DNA of 64,000 bases from contig NC_092497.1 of NCBI RefSeq assembly GCF_047495875.1, forward strand, positions 29,207,889 through 29,271,888. The letters are read 5' to 3'. This DNA is from Pithys albifrons albifrons. Taxonomy: Eukaryota; Chordata; Aves; Passeriformes; Thamnophilidae. Below are positions 27,348 through 39,774 of the stretch, piece after piece. The position numbers and the translations under genes were made by a program. Positions within the stretch are counted from its first letter, which is position 1. Every line of letters starts with the position of its first letter. A model generated the notes under the pieces. That model worked only from the letters and a program-made list of their open reading frames with translations. It searched no databases and was not told the DNA's origin.

Positions 27348-30082
27348 TTTATTAACTTCGCCCAAAATCTGACATGAATGTTCACATCACTTGCATCTGA
27401 TTAACTGCAGACACAAGGAAGGATTTTGAGAAGGAGAGAGCGGCAGACACCATGACAAGATGCAATGCTAACAAAGGGTTTGTCTGGGTGTGCAGATATC
27501 TGGATTGTCTTGGGGCCACAATATTCTTCCTCTCTCTGTGTTTCAGCTGTGGGAAATGCTAAAAATCTGGAGCAATAGTCAAGACTGAACCCACAGTTAT
27601 TTTAGACACAGAAGGACAAACATTCAGCTACCAAGGCTACTCCAGGGGATTGCAAAGAAAAAAGAGCCGAGAGCAGAGTTTTGTCTCCATCATCCAGGCT
27701 GGTGGGAGAACACCCCTCCAATATTTCATTCCCTCCCCTACACTCAGGATAAGACGGGATCCAAGAGCATGGTGCCATGGATGATTGGCTAGTGGAATTG
27801 TTGGTGCCTGCATCATCCTAAAGGTTAAATAAAAGCCATGGGATCAAATGACCCTGGAAATTAATGAGTTGTCTTTCTCCTCCTACAATCCACATGACGA
27901 CTGAGTCCATTAGCTAAATGTTACTTACCCTGACTTCTGCGGAGAGATGAAATTTTATGTGTATCTCTCAAAAACCCAGTTAAAGGAAACAGGGCAGAGA
28001 TGGTATTTCTTATGACAAGCAACTTTCCTTCATTACCAGGCAGTACTGGAAAGCTGGGTTTGGTTTAAAAGAGATCACCTAATCTCTGCAACCAATTGCA
28101 TGGTTTCCTTCTCCTTACAAGTTGACCTGATGTTTAGGAATCAATCGAGAAACCATTTTGCACCTGATCAAGAAGGTGGTCAAAAGAAAAGCTTAACTGC
28201 AAAGCAATTGATTTTCATACTACAAATAGCAGGGGTTTACTTTTGTTTCAGAAAAAAAACAATCTCTTTTTCACTTTGGGCTTGTGTGATTTTTTTACAT
28301 CACTCAAGTCAAGAGGCAAGCTGCTCTGGACTCTGCATTTCCAGAAGTGTTATTGATTTTAGGAATATATTCCATGAAAAAGTACCTGATAGATGGTCGA
28401 GTGGCTGTCTGGATAGCAACCGGACTCAAATAGGGAAGTCCCATCTTCTACAAAATTATTATTACCTGCAGGAGAATCCCAGAAGAGGAGTTTGATAAAA
28501 CAAATAGAAAATTAGATTATGTCTACATGCTGGCAGAACCAATGAACTCTCTCCCAAAAACCAAATGTGGTCAGTCAAAAAACTCTGGTCTGAGCCTTCA
28601 CACCAATGAAAATCCAGTCAGTCTGCCAGCTTCAAAAGTAAAACTTGGTCCAATGTCGTTAGGAAAAAGGAGGTGATAATATACTTAAGCTTATGACACT
28701 GTTTGTGTTAACATCTATATTTTTGTGCAGAACATGTTTGTATTTCAATTGGCAGAGTATTTACAATGAGATGAGACATACTCACCACCAAGGGCAATTA
28801 ATTCAGGGTTATAAAGCCTGCGTTTCAGAACAGGCATGAATAATTCAGTGTTAGGTTGTTTAAGTGTGTTTTGTAAAATAGAGCTGCAGCTTTTGTTTTT
28901 CTTGAAAGCTTCTGGGGAAAAAAGATGGTGGGGTTTTTTTTACTTTGTTTTTGTTTTTTACTTTTTCTCTTCACCCCTAGGAAGAGTAGTGGCCTTTAGA
29001 TGTTCCACATTGACCTGCATTTCTTGCTTGTTTCCCACTAAGTTGAAGAAAATAGAATTTAAAATGGGAGCAGTATGGAGGAAGAAGTGCAGCACTATCC
29101 CTGTGTGCCACAGCCTATCAAACAGGTTGGGGTACGTCAGACTGCTTTAATCATGAGCAGCATTGCTGGATTATGAACTTTTGTGATGCTGATGAGCAAA
29201 AGTGCACACACACATAAACGCAGTATTTTCTTATGAGTGTAAGTCTAACCTGATAACGAATTTGTATAGCCAAAGGGAAGGTGTCTGCATGGTATCTCTC
29301 CATCCCTGCTTTGGGTGCATCATGTTACTTTCATGCTACTCCATGCGTTACATGCTTAAACAAAAAACAAGCCTGGGTAACTGCTGGATGACTAAACTGC
29401 TGAATTCTACCTGAAACTGTCTTTTCCACCAAGACTGAAGTGACAGCAAGAAGGAATTTTTTTCTTACCTTTACAAACCAATGGCATAGTTGGACATACA
29501 AAGCACTTACAGTTGCTGTTAGTGGCTGGGTGCGCAGGGCTGTGTCAGAGAGAAACTACAACCTTCATTATGGTTACATCATGGTCCTCAGAACTCTCAC
29601 ATTTGAAAAAACTTGTTGAGGAGTATTTTAAATCAAGATAGCAGAAAGCCAGAAACAATATACCCAAGAGGTGTAAAATGCCTAAAGCGAAGTAGTAAGA
29701 CATTAGCTCAGATAATCAATGTTCATAATGCAAATCTTGCTGGACTTGAGAAAGTCCCACCAACGTGGGACTTTTTGGGGGGAATTTGGAGTCCCACCAA
29801 AAATGTTCTGCAACAGCTGAGTTGAGCCTTCTCAAGCTAGGCCAATAACCAGTGCATAACTAGCTGGAGTTAAACTGTATCTGTCCACATCTCTCCAGTC
29901 AGAGAGAGAACAATGTATGATGCAGCTAAAATGCTGGATTTTCACATTTCTTGACTAAATTCCTTTGTGTGAGTAAGCCATGAGTATTCTGAGAAGAAAG
30001 GAGAGTATGTTAACATCTTCTCTACTATGACTCAGACCATGTCAAGATTACCTACACTTTTTCCTGGGGTCCTCCCCACGGA

Positions 30083-30192
30083 TTCATAGCCATAGAACCC
30101 TTTAGGTTGGAAACAACCTCTGAGATCATCAAATCCAACCATTAACCAAGCACTGCCAGGTGCATCCATAAACCTTGTCTCTAAGTGCCACA
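30083..30192 (-). mobile_element. CR1 LINE 3' end fragment
   Basis: About 110 bp of a CR1 3' end on the minus strand. The plus-strand phrases GGTTGGAAACAACCTCTGAG, ATCATCAAATCCAACC and AAGTGCCAC match the 3' tail subtype of the large CR1 at 35.4 kb, which reads GGTTGGAAGAGACCTCTGAG. It is strongly 5'-truncated and non-coding. Confidence 0.85.
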
Positions 30193-33100
30193 AGGAGTAA
30201 TATATATCCTCATATGAGAGCACAGCCCTGGAAGGTTACAGAGAAATATTGACCCTGGCAACTCAGTGTTTTCAGGATAGTCTTTCATATTTCTATCATG
30301 AATAAGAGAACACAGCAGCAGACAGGCCAAGCCCCATATCAGTTTTTCTGCATGAGGAAAGGATAAATGAGAAAGTCAATATTGAATATTTACAGTAAAT
30401 TGTGTAGTTATTCAGGATGTCTGCAAGGTTAATGTGGTTAAGGATTATGATTCAAAGGGAAAAAAATGTGTGCTCCAAACCAGTGTTTGTCTTTAGAAAA
30501 AAAAGGTCTTTAATTGTTACCTCAATAGTACTTCTTGTAAGATTGATTTCTTTTTTTCCCTAAAGGGATAAGCCTTGAACAAATGCTTGAATACTGTAGC
30601 GTATGGCAGTGTGCAGCAGATTTGTTTTCTCAATAGCATTCTGTATTTCTTCCCATTTGTGCAGCAGGATGAGAGCGTCTGAGTGAAAAGTCCAGATCTC
30701 ATGCATCTTACGATTGCTGGCTTTAGGAGGGATACACCAAGTGCTGGGAGAGTGTGGGAAGGAAACAAACTGAAAATCAGCCAGTGGGAAACAAAGAAGG
30801 CATTTTTACTGCACTGTGTTTACAACTTGTACTTTCTCAGATCCTAAAAAATCCAATGTTTTGCCTACATGTCTGCAAGACATTATAGTTCTACCATGCA
30901 TGTCAGTGAACAGTTATTAAAGTAATAGCTTCTCCAAGCTAATGGGTGCTGAAATTCAGGTTTAAAATTGCCTGTAAATTCCAGAAAAATGGAAGATTTA
31001 ATGAAAGCTTCTTCAAATTACTAAACCTGCATGGTGAATTTGCAGCCTGCTCCTTCTTACTGCTTTTATTTCTGTATGACAGTATTTTATATTCTAAAGG
31101 TGTATTAAAGACTTGTAATCTAGGAGTGAGTTACCATAAAAGGTCTGTGTGTCCTGAGCCCACTTCTCGAGTTTGGAAAACAGCTGACATACAGACCAGC
31201 CATGAAATTGCAGCAGGGGTAGTTCAAGATTTTCCAGAGTACAGGTATTGGGAGAGAAATAACATACAGAGGGCTGTCTCCTCTTTGTCTTTCTTTTCTC
31301 ACCAAGGAATGGTGTTGGCTTGTGTTGTCAGACTAGGGGTGGCAGTGGAGGGGTTGTGTGCCCATGGCACTCCAAATATCCCATTAGACCTTTGGGGGTC
31401 ACAGACCATCTGCATCCATCACCAGAGACATGCCACCAGTTTCAACAGTGATATTCTATCTTTCTCACCCTTGTAGAATTATTTTTAATGTTGGAGTAAG
31501 TAAAAGCCCAAACCTTAATGTCTCCAAAATGCATTCAGAACATTTAATTTACACCCAACATACATCCCAAAAAGGCATAAATACATTATTTATTAGGTAT
31601 GCTCAAAAATATTGAACAGGGCTTCTGTAAAGCCCTTTTGTGATAGCTTGCTTTCCTCTGTCTTACAGTAGTCTTCTCAACCTTGTATTGCTAACGACAT
31701 AATTGTCTTTGTTTTCATCATGCCTCTTCATTATATTAGTTATTTTCTATTGTTCTTTACCTGTCTTTTGCTATTAATAAACTCCTCTGTGGTTTGCAGT
31801 GTGACAGAATTGTCAGAAATCTGCCTATTTGGTTTGCTGTTGTTTTGTTTAATAAATATGAACTCCTAGACAATTTGCAATAATGCATTTTCCAGTCTGT
31901 AAAGCATATATATTGCAAGAAGACATGTAAGAAAGCAGACTATATTTAAAACAACTATGATAGCCAACCTGGTACAGAATTTACTCCAGAGCCAGTCAAA
32001 CATGACAGCACTTAATAACTGATGCACGAAACATAAACAGCCTGAAGTACACTGCAGTAAGAAATGTTTGTGAATTTAACTGTTTTGGTAGTCCTGTGTT
32101 ACTATCTGAAATACTGGTGAAAATAGTGAAATTTATTATTGATTTTGACCAAAAAAATCTTCACCAGGTAAATATAAGGAAGAAACTGTGGCTTCAGTTC
32201 AATACAATTAGTCATGACTGTTGCTTTTCAATTAATAAATGATATATCTGATAACTTAAAGGCCTAAAGAGAGTAGATTACCATTTTGTTAGGCTTGATC
32301 TAGATATCATTTTTTAAAGACCCAAACACATGACCCTACAAGAGCTAAGTCAGAAGGTGAGTTTGGGTTTTACCTGTAAACTTGTCAGCTGTTTCAGATG
32401 TTTCCCATATACATAGACTCACACTCCTCATTCCTCTAGATGCAGAAAGGCTTAATGCTTTCATGGAGGGATTCACCATCACAAATCATCTTTGCTTTTG
32501 GACCCGAGGAAAGATTTTCAAACTGCTGTCAGCAGGCTTATGGTGGCAAATGTGCCCACAGATGTTTTTCTCACAGCAGTGTCCAGTCTTTCTGATCAAG
32601 TAGGTGTACATTCTTCCACAAGACAAAGGATCATCACCTTTGCCCATCCAGTGTGGAGGATAGTTTTTCTTAATAGCATGGGGCTCCTTGCCATGGGTTG
32701 TATGGCCTCAAAAGGTATCCAGGATGGAGATGTCCTGGAAGTGTTCCTTGAGCTCAAAATTTGAGAATCTCTGCTGTTTCTTTACCAAGGATGTATGAGC
32801 AACTTGTCCTTGGAGAGCAGAAGTGGACAGGTTTCACCTTCAATCACAAATGAGTGACAACCTAGACAGATCCAAAGACTGGGTGAGGCCATAAAGGGCA
32901 ACTTTCATTTTTTAAAAGGAATTCTAGTGTCACAGGTATTATTTAATCTGCTTTCTCATCCAAGTCTTTTTGTTTGTCATCTTCAAGTCTGCACAAAGAC
33001 AATCAGCAGACTGTAATTCATACTCTGACACCAGTTACTCCCTTAAGAGAGTACTTGATAAATAAAAGCAGAAGGTAATGAAGATAAAGGTTATACAAAG

Positions 33101-35160
33101 TTTGTCCTTTAACTTCTTATGGAGGCAATACCTATGATTGTTAAGTTTCCTCAAAAAAGTCTCTACTGAGGAGTTCACTGAGCCCACTTAAGACATTTAG
33201 GCATCATAAATTGCATGTAGACAGTTTATTATTCTCCTTTCCTGTTTTCTGTTTTTCTTTTTTCTTTATTTATTGTAATTTATTGTAACTGAGGTGCTTT
33301 GCTTCAGGGAGAGGAACAGACAGCAGAGGCACAAAGCTTCCTGAGTCTCTTCTCTGTTACACAATGGAGTGCATAATTGTTCAGAGCTGCACAATAGTCT
33401 AAAGGGACCTAATTATGCAAATATATTAAACATCTCTTAAAATCTTCTGAAATTATACCATATTAGCAACACAATTTAAGGGGGGGGGGGGGGGGGGAGA
33501 TGATTGAGTATGCATGGTCTTTCCTATTTGCAAAACATATGTTTCTCAAAAGATGGAACAGAATCATGACATAAGCCTAAATCCAGGTCACAAAGCTGGA
33601 ATTCTGGCTGTCTCAAGAGATATAACCCAGTGACATTTGACATTTGTCCTCTAACCTTACCTCAGCCTTCACACAGTTGTCTGGTCCCCTTGAGCCAGAC
33701 AGATCTAAGATGTCAATTAATAGATAAGGTAAGTTTACTTAGATGTCATGTAATGCTGTTATCCACGTGGAAATACATCAAATGTCCTAGTTTGCTCTAA
33801 AGGTAATGGTGCTTAGGAAAAATTTTCTCCCATGGGAAGCCTATGCTTGACAAATGCCTGAGGATTAGTCATAGAAACCCATCTCTTTGTGATGCAAAAT
33901 GACAAAATCATTGGCTTTTCCAATAGTATTACACTTCTACTTTCTCCAAATAAAGAACCTAATTCCAGATTTGCAAACAGTTTAGGCTGTATAAATTTGT
34001 TATTGAACAAAAGGTGCCTAACACCTAACACAATCACTAAAAGGATTTTTAATAAATTCAAGGATGTCTCAAAGCCAATGGCTTCTTTCGATATTTGTCA
34101 TAGTTTTGTATCATATTGCTGCAGCAGTAGATAAGCAGTACCTTAGACTATCCCCTCCAAAGTCATTCTGATTATGCACTGAAAGCACCAAACACAGGTT
34201 GATATTTCATTGTAATAGGTGAGAACGTGATATTATTTATCCTAGAGTAACACACCTCTAAATTAAAATTTTATGTTTCAAATAGGGCCAAAAATCCATT
34301 AAAACACTTATGTTTTCTAAAACCCAACATCCAAAACATATGGAAAATATTGCCTCTAGGTATTGAAAGTCGTTGCCTTTATCACACTGTGCATCTAAAT
34401 TCCCAAGGATGATTGATTTAACAAGGTTTGCACATTAAAAATCTTTTTCTTTGTTACAATAGAGCAAATCATAAGAAAGATTAATGCCCTCTGCATGGTG
34501 CCACTGAATTAAAATATCTTTCAAATGTCTTCACTCCAGGAACACTTTACTATCCAGGCCTGTACTTAGCAAAGATTTTCTCAGTGTAAAGAATTTATTA
34601 GTCATGATTGAAAATGCTGATGTGCTATAACCTAAATACCTGGAATATGCTTATATTTTGAAAAACTAGGCACTTTGGAAGGCTTTGAAGAAGCATTCAT
34701 TTTTCAGGTTGGTATAAGACATTCCATGTCAGAAACGCATGAGATTACCCAAAGGTATGACATTCAGTCTTGACATTTCTTCCCATTTCAGTGGTGATAT
34801 CTGACATAAAATAGGGTAATGTGCTCAGACTGTACTGTCTTAGAGAGTTTACCTCAAAGGTAAAGGGACACAGGCCAGGTTGAACATGTGCCTCTTTCTT
34901 TAGGCAAGAAGCTTGGATCGGGGGGATAATACAAAAGAATCAGTACAGTAAACTGGCTGTTTATCTTTATACCTTCCCCAAGAAAAGTATCGGTGCTATC
35001 ACATTAATTCTCTCTGGAAAAATAACAGGAATAATTCATCAAGGAAGGAGAATTATATAGAAATATCCCTGTAATGCCAATACATTGGAAAAATCATAGT
35101 GCTATTTAGGCAAGAAGTCAGGATATGAATATATTTACAGTGGAGAGAATAAAAGAAATA
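30193..35160. other. Gene-free AT-rich sequence
   Basis: No gene recognised. Contains the 18-base G homopolymer at 33480. The 176-codon open frame at 30946-31476 and the frames at 32382-32764 have no identifiable domains or splice context. Confidence 0.4.
33480..33497. repeat. Poly-G homopolymer (18 G)
   Basis: An uninterrupted run of eighteen G residues in AT-rich sequence. It could fold as a G-quadruplex in single-stranded form and is prone to length error in sequencing, so the true length may differ. Confidence 0.95.
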
Positions 35161-35320
35161 CAGAATCCTAGGACCATAGAAGACTTCAAGATAGAAAAAT
35201 CTCTGTAGTTTATTAGATCCAACCTTTTACTGAAAGTAAGGCCATGGACTGGTGATCCAGGGCCACATCAAATCAAGGCTTCAATGTATCTATCAGGTGA
35301 GCTTCCAGCACTCTTCTGGG
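35161..35320 (-). mobile_element. Possible degraded CR1 3' fragment
   Basis: The plus-strand phrases AGAATCCTAGGACCATAGAA, TTAGATCCAACC and CCAGGGCCACATCAAATCAAG resemble an eroded CR1 3' tail ending in octamer-like AGAATC/CATAGA repeats. The match is much weaker than for the other copies, and the segment lies only about 120 bp from the 3' end of the large CR1. Confidence 0.35.
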
Positions 35321-35532
35321 TTAAATATCTAATGTGTGAGTATTCTCAGTGTGCAGAATATTTTTAACATCCAAGTAGAGTTTTATTTTAAGCAACTTAT
35401 GCTGCCTCATGTCTTGGCATCATGCATCCTTGTGAAGTGAGGATCATAGAATCAGAATCACAGAATCAACTGGGTTGGAAGAGACCTCTGAGATCATCAA
35501 GTCCAATCCTTGATCCAACACCACTGTGATTA

Positions 35533-36751
35533 CTAGATCAAGGCACTAAGTGCCACATCCAGTCTCATCTCAAAAACTTCCGTGGATGGTGAATCCACCA
35601 CCTCCCTGGGCAGGTCACTCCAGTGCCTGAGGGTTACTCTCTCTGTAAAGAATTTCTTTCTAATATCCAACCTAAACCTCCCCTGGCAGAGCTTAAACCT
35701 GTGCCCTCTTGTTCTACTGCTGGTTGCCTGAGAGAAAAGACCAACCCCCACCTGGCTAAAACCTCCTTTCAGGGATTTTTAGAGAGTGATGAGATCACCT
35801 CCAAGCCTCCACTTCTCCAGGCTAAACACCTCCAGCTCCCTGAGCCTCTCCTCATAGGACTTGTGCTCAAATCCCATCACCAGCCTCATTGCTCTTCTCT
35901 GGATGTGCTCCAGTATCTCAATATCTTTCCTGAACTGAGGGGCGCAGAACTGAACACAATACTCAAGGTATGGCCTCACCAGTGCTGAGTACACGGGAAG
36001 GATCACTGCCCTACTCCTGCTGGCCACGCTATTTTTGATACAGGACAGGATCCCATTGGCCTTCTTGGCCACCAGGGTACATTGCTGGCTCATGTTCAGC
36101 CTCCTGTCAATCCAAATCCCCAGGTCCTTTTTTCCCTCACTTCTCTCCAGCCACTCTGTCCCCAGCCTGTAGGGCTGCATGGGGTTGTTGTGGTCAAAGT
36201 GCAGGACCCAGAATTTGGCCTTACTGAACTTTATCCCACTGGAATCAGCCCATCTTTCCACCCTATCCAGGTCTCTTTGCAGAGCCCTCCTGCCTTCCAG
36301 CAGGTTGACACTCCCTCCCAGCTTGGTGTCATCTGCAAATTTGCTGATGATGGACTCAATCCCCTCATCTAAATCATCAATAAAGATGTTAAACAAAACT
36401 GTGCTAAGCACTGGCCCCTGGAGGACACCACTGGTGACCGGCTGCCAGCTGGATGTAGCCCCATTCACCAGCACTCTCTGGGCCCAGACATCCAGCCAGC
36501 TCTTGACCCAGCAGAGTGCCCCTGTGCAAGCCGTGGGCTGCAGCTTTTCCAGGAACATGTTATGGGAGATGATGACAAAGGCCTTGCTGAGGTCCAGACA
36601 GACCACATCCACAGCCTTACCCTCATCCACCAGGCAGGTCACCTGATCATAAAAGGAGATCAGGTTGGTCAGACAAGACCTGTCCCTCCTAACCCCATGT
36701 TGGCTGGATCTGTCCATCCTGTAGGTGCTGTGTAATTGCACTCAGGATGAT
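35533..36751 (-). pseudogene. CR1 ORF2 reverse transcriptase (broken)
   Basis: The main part of the CR1 reverse transcriptase, which copies the element RNA at the nicked target. A 320-codon open frame (36741-35779) contains [26 protein letters not shown] (motif A), [20 protein letters not shown] (motif B), [10 protein letters not shown] (motif C, F-A-D-D at 36328-36339), [15 protein letters not shown] and [20 protein letters not shown]. The catalytic aspartates of motifs A and C are kept; the second aspartate usual in CR1 motif A (SKAFD) is valine. The frame stops at LGGDLITL, then continues past that point as VGVGLFSQ and [16 protein letters not shown] to about 35533. The N-terminal blocks lie beyond the two LTR inserts at 39147 onward. 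Confidence 0.95.
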
Positions 36752-36756
36752 CTGCT

Positions 36757-38597
36757 TGCAATAGACAGATAACATAGAAATGCTAAAAACTCTGTTTCTC
36801 CATTGTTCTACTTGTCAAAGACTTCCTACCAAAAATTCTCTGCCAGTTTCCTACCAGAGTTTCTTGAGACGGTCAAAAACGGACTTTATTCAGAGGGAGG
36901 AATAAAGACAACTTATTGTACAGCTTCTTGTAAATATAGAGTTCTACAATCCAGAGGCAGGCAGCATGCAAATAGTTCTTAACTAAGGAATTTACAGTTT
37001 GTATATCTGTCTACAGCAGAGGCCTAAAGCTAATCCATTATTCATGATACAAGGGGGAGAAGAACAAAGAGTAATTTGACATAGGTTTTACACTCTTGAT
37101 ACCGAGCAAGGTTTACATATGCAATCTATATTTCTTTTAAATGCAAGGGACAGTAATATCTGCAGATGTTTATTCCAACTCTGTTACTGGCGTCATTTTC
37201 AAGTTCTGCTGGTTTTCCAAGGGCTGCAGACTTCCCAACCAATCTTCTAACAATCAGGGTGGTTTGTGATCCCACAGATTCTCACCAGAACTTTTTGCTG
37301 GAGTTTTTCTGCCAAAAAATCCTGCTACTGTTTATGGCTATCAGATCTCTTTGAACATCTGAATAGGGCTATGTGCCAAAAAACCACACACAACCTCCTT
37401 TGAACACTATAAAAGATGACTAGAAATTTGGAGAAAGCAAGGAAAGAGGAAGGGAAAAGAGAATTGGCTATTAGGAGCTCAGACTCTCTCCCCCCACCTC
37501 ATGCTCACCTTTTTCTCCTGCCACCGTGTGTTGCCTGCTTGCTATTGGGCAACTGGAACTCTGTCAGCTCAGAGAGAGCTGAGACCCATCGTGTCACCTG
37601 CATAAATTATATCTTATAATTACCCTGCTCATTTTTCTGAGGGCCAAAAGGTACAGCTGGACCAAGACCTCTGCTCGGTATGAGCAGCATTTGAGAAATC
37701 TAAAGATGCTAAGACCCTCTGCTACTAAAAGAGAACATCAGAAAAAGCAACAGACAGAGACACAGTGATGCCAAAAGGGTTTTTGTTCTGATTTTCACAT
37801 TTTGTAGATTTTAGGAACACAGTAGTTGCAAATTTTTAGAGAGTTAGTATTTCTAACAGTTTAAGTTTAATGCCTTTCTATCACTACCCCTGTCCCAGAA
37901 CAGGGAGCTCAAATTCCTTTAGTTAATTAATCTTGTTTAGACTCCTTTCCAAGGTAAAGAGCTGAAGGATATCAGAAGGCCTACAGAATGAAACATAAAC
38001 ACAGGTCAGAGTGACCCAGAAGCCAAGACTGAATGAACTCCAAGAGACCTTTGTGTGCCTGAGGAAGAAGAGTTGATGAAGACAGAGGGTCTTGACGACC
38101 CCAGACCCAGTTCCAGGGGGTTGGACCAGGGGTGGGACTGGGGCTGAACTGAGAAATGTGTAAAGCAATGATTGGAGGGATCTTATTATAAAAGCCATGG
38201 AAACAAGAACTGAGACACATGCATGTCATCATATATTCCTGTGGACTGTAGGCCCTGTGATATTAAAGGACCTTTACTTTTTATCTTACCTACACTAACG
38301 TGGCTCGAAGTCCTGTTTTTGGGGGGAAGGGTCATTCACGGCATCACAGGGAAAAAAGCCAACACACACACAGGCCAACTCTGCAAAAAGGTAGTTTTTG
38401 GTGGTATCTTTTCTCTGGTTCTAAAGTAATTTTAGAATTTTTCAACTTGTCTTATTTTTCCTCTTTCTCTTAGCATCTATTAGCAATTAATAAAACCAGT
38501 TTTGGTATCAACAGATAAGTGATATGAGTTATAATTTTGCTTCAAGGGACTATTTGAATCTGAAGTTCTTTCTGCACATTTTAAGCAGACTGTAACA
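36757..38597 (-). mobile_element. 1.84-kb TG...CA LTR-type insertion in CR1 RT
   Basis: This insertion starts TGCAATAGACAG and ends CAGACTGTAACA. It is flanked by 5-bp direct repeats CTGCT (36752-36756 and 38598-38602). The CR1 reading GATGATCTGCTCCATAAC is restored when it and one repeat are removed. On the minus strand, AATAAA (36890-36885) followed by about 130 bases to the end looks like an LTR R-U5 end, which suggests minus orientation. However, a plus-strand LTR-like unit lies inside it near 38187-38348, so it may be a composite. No retroviral protein-coding sequence was recognised, and I did not find two matching terminal LTRs. Confidence 0.7.
38150..38348 (+). promoter_or_regulatory. 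LTR-like TATA / poly(A) / U5 unit
   Basis: TATAAAA (38187-38193), ATTAAA (38262-38267) and then a U5-like tail ending GGCATCACA at 38348 have the spacing of an LTR promoter, R region and polyadenylation signal on the plus strand. The left limit is unknown and no target duplication was found. This may be a further LTR nested in the 1.84-kb insert or part of its own internal sequence. Confidence 0.4.
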
Positions 38598-38609
38598 CTG
38601 CTCCATAAC
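38598..38609 (-). other. 12-base CR1 remnant between two inserts
   Basis: CTGCTCCATAAC is all that remains of the CR1 between the two neighbouring insertions. Its first five bases are the right target duplication of the 1.84-kb element and its last five are the left target duplication of the solo LTR. Confidence 0.8.
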
Positions 38610-39141
38610 TGTCATGGGTTTAGTTAGGCCTTTAGTCGGGGTTTAGTCAGCTAACAGCTGACTTCTACAGGCCAGTGGTATTCCACACTAAATTCGACGT
38701 CATCTCAGATATAAAAAGAGAGGGAGGAGGAAAATTCTTTCCTCTGATCATGACTGCAGTCCTAAGAGGACATGCTGCTGCTGTTCTGCTGAGTTAGGTC
38801 TACAGCTACTTCCCATCTGCTTTATTTCAGGGAAACAAATGTTTATTCCTAGTTTTGTCTTTGCTTGGGTCTGTCCCTCAGGAGGTTGAGTACTCGTGGG
38901 TGATTTGTGGCAGGAGCAGAAATATAGGGAGTGAGGAGTTATTGTTGGAGGATTTTTCACCTTAGTATATGTTTGTTATATTGCATTTTGCTTTTAAATT
39001 TCCCTCTTCTGTGTAAATATATAAATCAGTTCTGTTTTAAGTTTCAATTTTCAGGTTTTTCTCCCTTTTCTTGGCAAGGGGAGAGAGATTGCATTGCCGT
39101 TGTGAATACTTGGCATGTTGCCAAAGTTTCAAAACACAGCA
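38610..39141 (+). mobile_element. ERVL-like solo LTR inserted in CR1
   Basis: A 532-bp element that begins TGTCATGGGTTTAGTTAGG and ends TTTCAAAACACAGCA. It is flanked by perfect 5-bp direct repeats ATAAC (38605-38609 and 39142-39146). Five-base duplications and TG...CA ends fit ERVL-type LTRs. GGTATTCCACACTAAATTCG followed by GATATAAAAAG (38709-38719) parallels the arrangement in the LTR at 5421-5973, as does the 3' end. The CR1 reads correctly across the empty site as CTCCATAAC joined to CTTGCCAGGC. It is a different subfamily from the 5.4-kb LTR. No internal retroviral sequence remains. Confidence 0.85.
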
Positions 39142-39146
39142 ATAAC

Positions 39147-39774
39147 CTTGCCAGGCACAGAGGTCAGGCCGACAGGCCTGTAGTTTCCCAGGTCCTCCTT
39201 GCAGACCTTTTTTTGGATTGCGGTGACACTGGCCAGCTTCCAATCATCTGGGACCTCCCCAGAGAACCAGGACTGTTGGTAGATAATGGAGAGCAGCTTG
39301 GCAAGCTCTTCCACCAGCTCCCATAGACTTGTGAGCGTTCAGGTGGCTCAGTAAGCCACCAACTATTTCCTCCCGGAACACACAGGGGCTGTTTGGTTCC
39401 CTGGTCTCTTGTCTACCAGCTCAGAAGGCCAGTTGTCCTGAGAGCCACCTGTCTTACTGGTAAAAACTGAGGCAAAGTAGGTGTTAAGTACCTCAGCCTT
39501 CTCCTCATCTCTGTTAACTATGTTCCCCCTCAAGTCCAACAAAGAATGGAGGTTTTCCTTGCCCCTCCTTTTGTTATTAATGCATTTATAGAAGCACTTT
39601 TTGTTATCCCTAACAGAAGTAGCCAAATTGACTTCAAACTGTGCTTTTTTCTCTTTAATTTTCTTTCTACATGACGTAACTATATTCCTAAACTCTTCAT
39701 GAGGAGCCAGCCCTTATTTCCACAGTTAGTAATTTCTCTTTTTTTTTCCCTGATTTCCTTCAAAATCTTCCTGA
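39147..39774 (-). pseudogene. CR1 ORF2, linker and start of reverse transcriptase (broken)
   Basis: This part continues ORF2 after the endonuclease. It contains ATSVRDNKKCFYKCINNKRR, LLDLRGNIVNRDEEKAEVLN and TYFASVFTSKTGG, the usual CR1 linker. After a frame change come SIIYQQSWFSGEVPDDWKLA, VTAIQKKVCKEDLGNYRPVG and LTSVPGKVI, the first reverse transcriptase blocks. The CR1 match stops exactly at the ATAAC target duplication (39142-39146) of the inserted solo LTR and resumes beyond the inserts at 36751. Confidence 0.9.

Larger units (their letters stand above)
24254..30082. other. Mostly unique sequence, one coding-like patch
   Basis: No gene is recognised. The patch at 25779-26126 is richer in CpG than its surroundings and is listed separately. 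A 13-bp tandem repeat lies at 27318-27347. The rest is AT-rich DNA with short unremarkable open frames. Confidence 0.45.

Noticed and set aside
28380..28440. tRNA-like wording (GGTCGAGTGGCTGTCTGGAT)
   Set aside because: It recalls the D-arm of a serine or leucine tRNA, but no matching acceptor stem, anticodon arm or T-arm could be laid out.
30946..31476. 176-codon plus-strand open frame
   Set aside because: No domain, no splice context, unremarkable composition and no supporting start; a chance frame is more likely.
32382..32764. Overlapping plus-strand frames of 73 and 90 codons, considered as an exon or retrocopy
   Set aside because: No recognisable family on either strand, no poly-A tail or splice sites that fit.
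36082..36646. Plus-strand frames of 96 and 155 codons
   Set aside because: They are shadows on the antisense strand of the CR1 reverse transcriptase.
36758..39144. A single insertion with 6-bp duplication GCAATA
   Set aside because: First seen as GCAATA at 36758 and 39139, but its inner ends lack TG/CA, and the CR1 remnant at 38598-38609 shows two separate events with better duplications.
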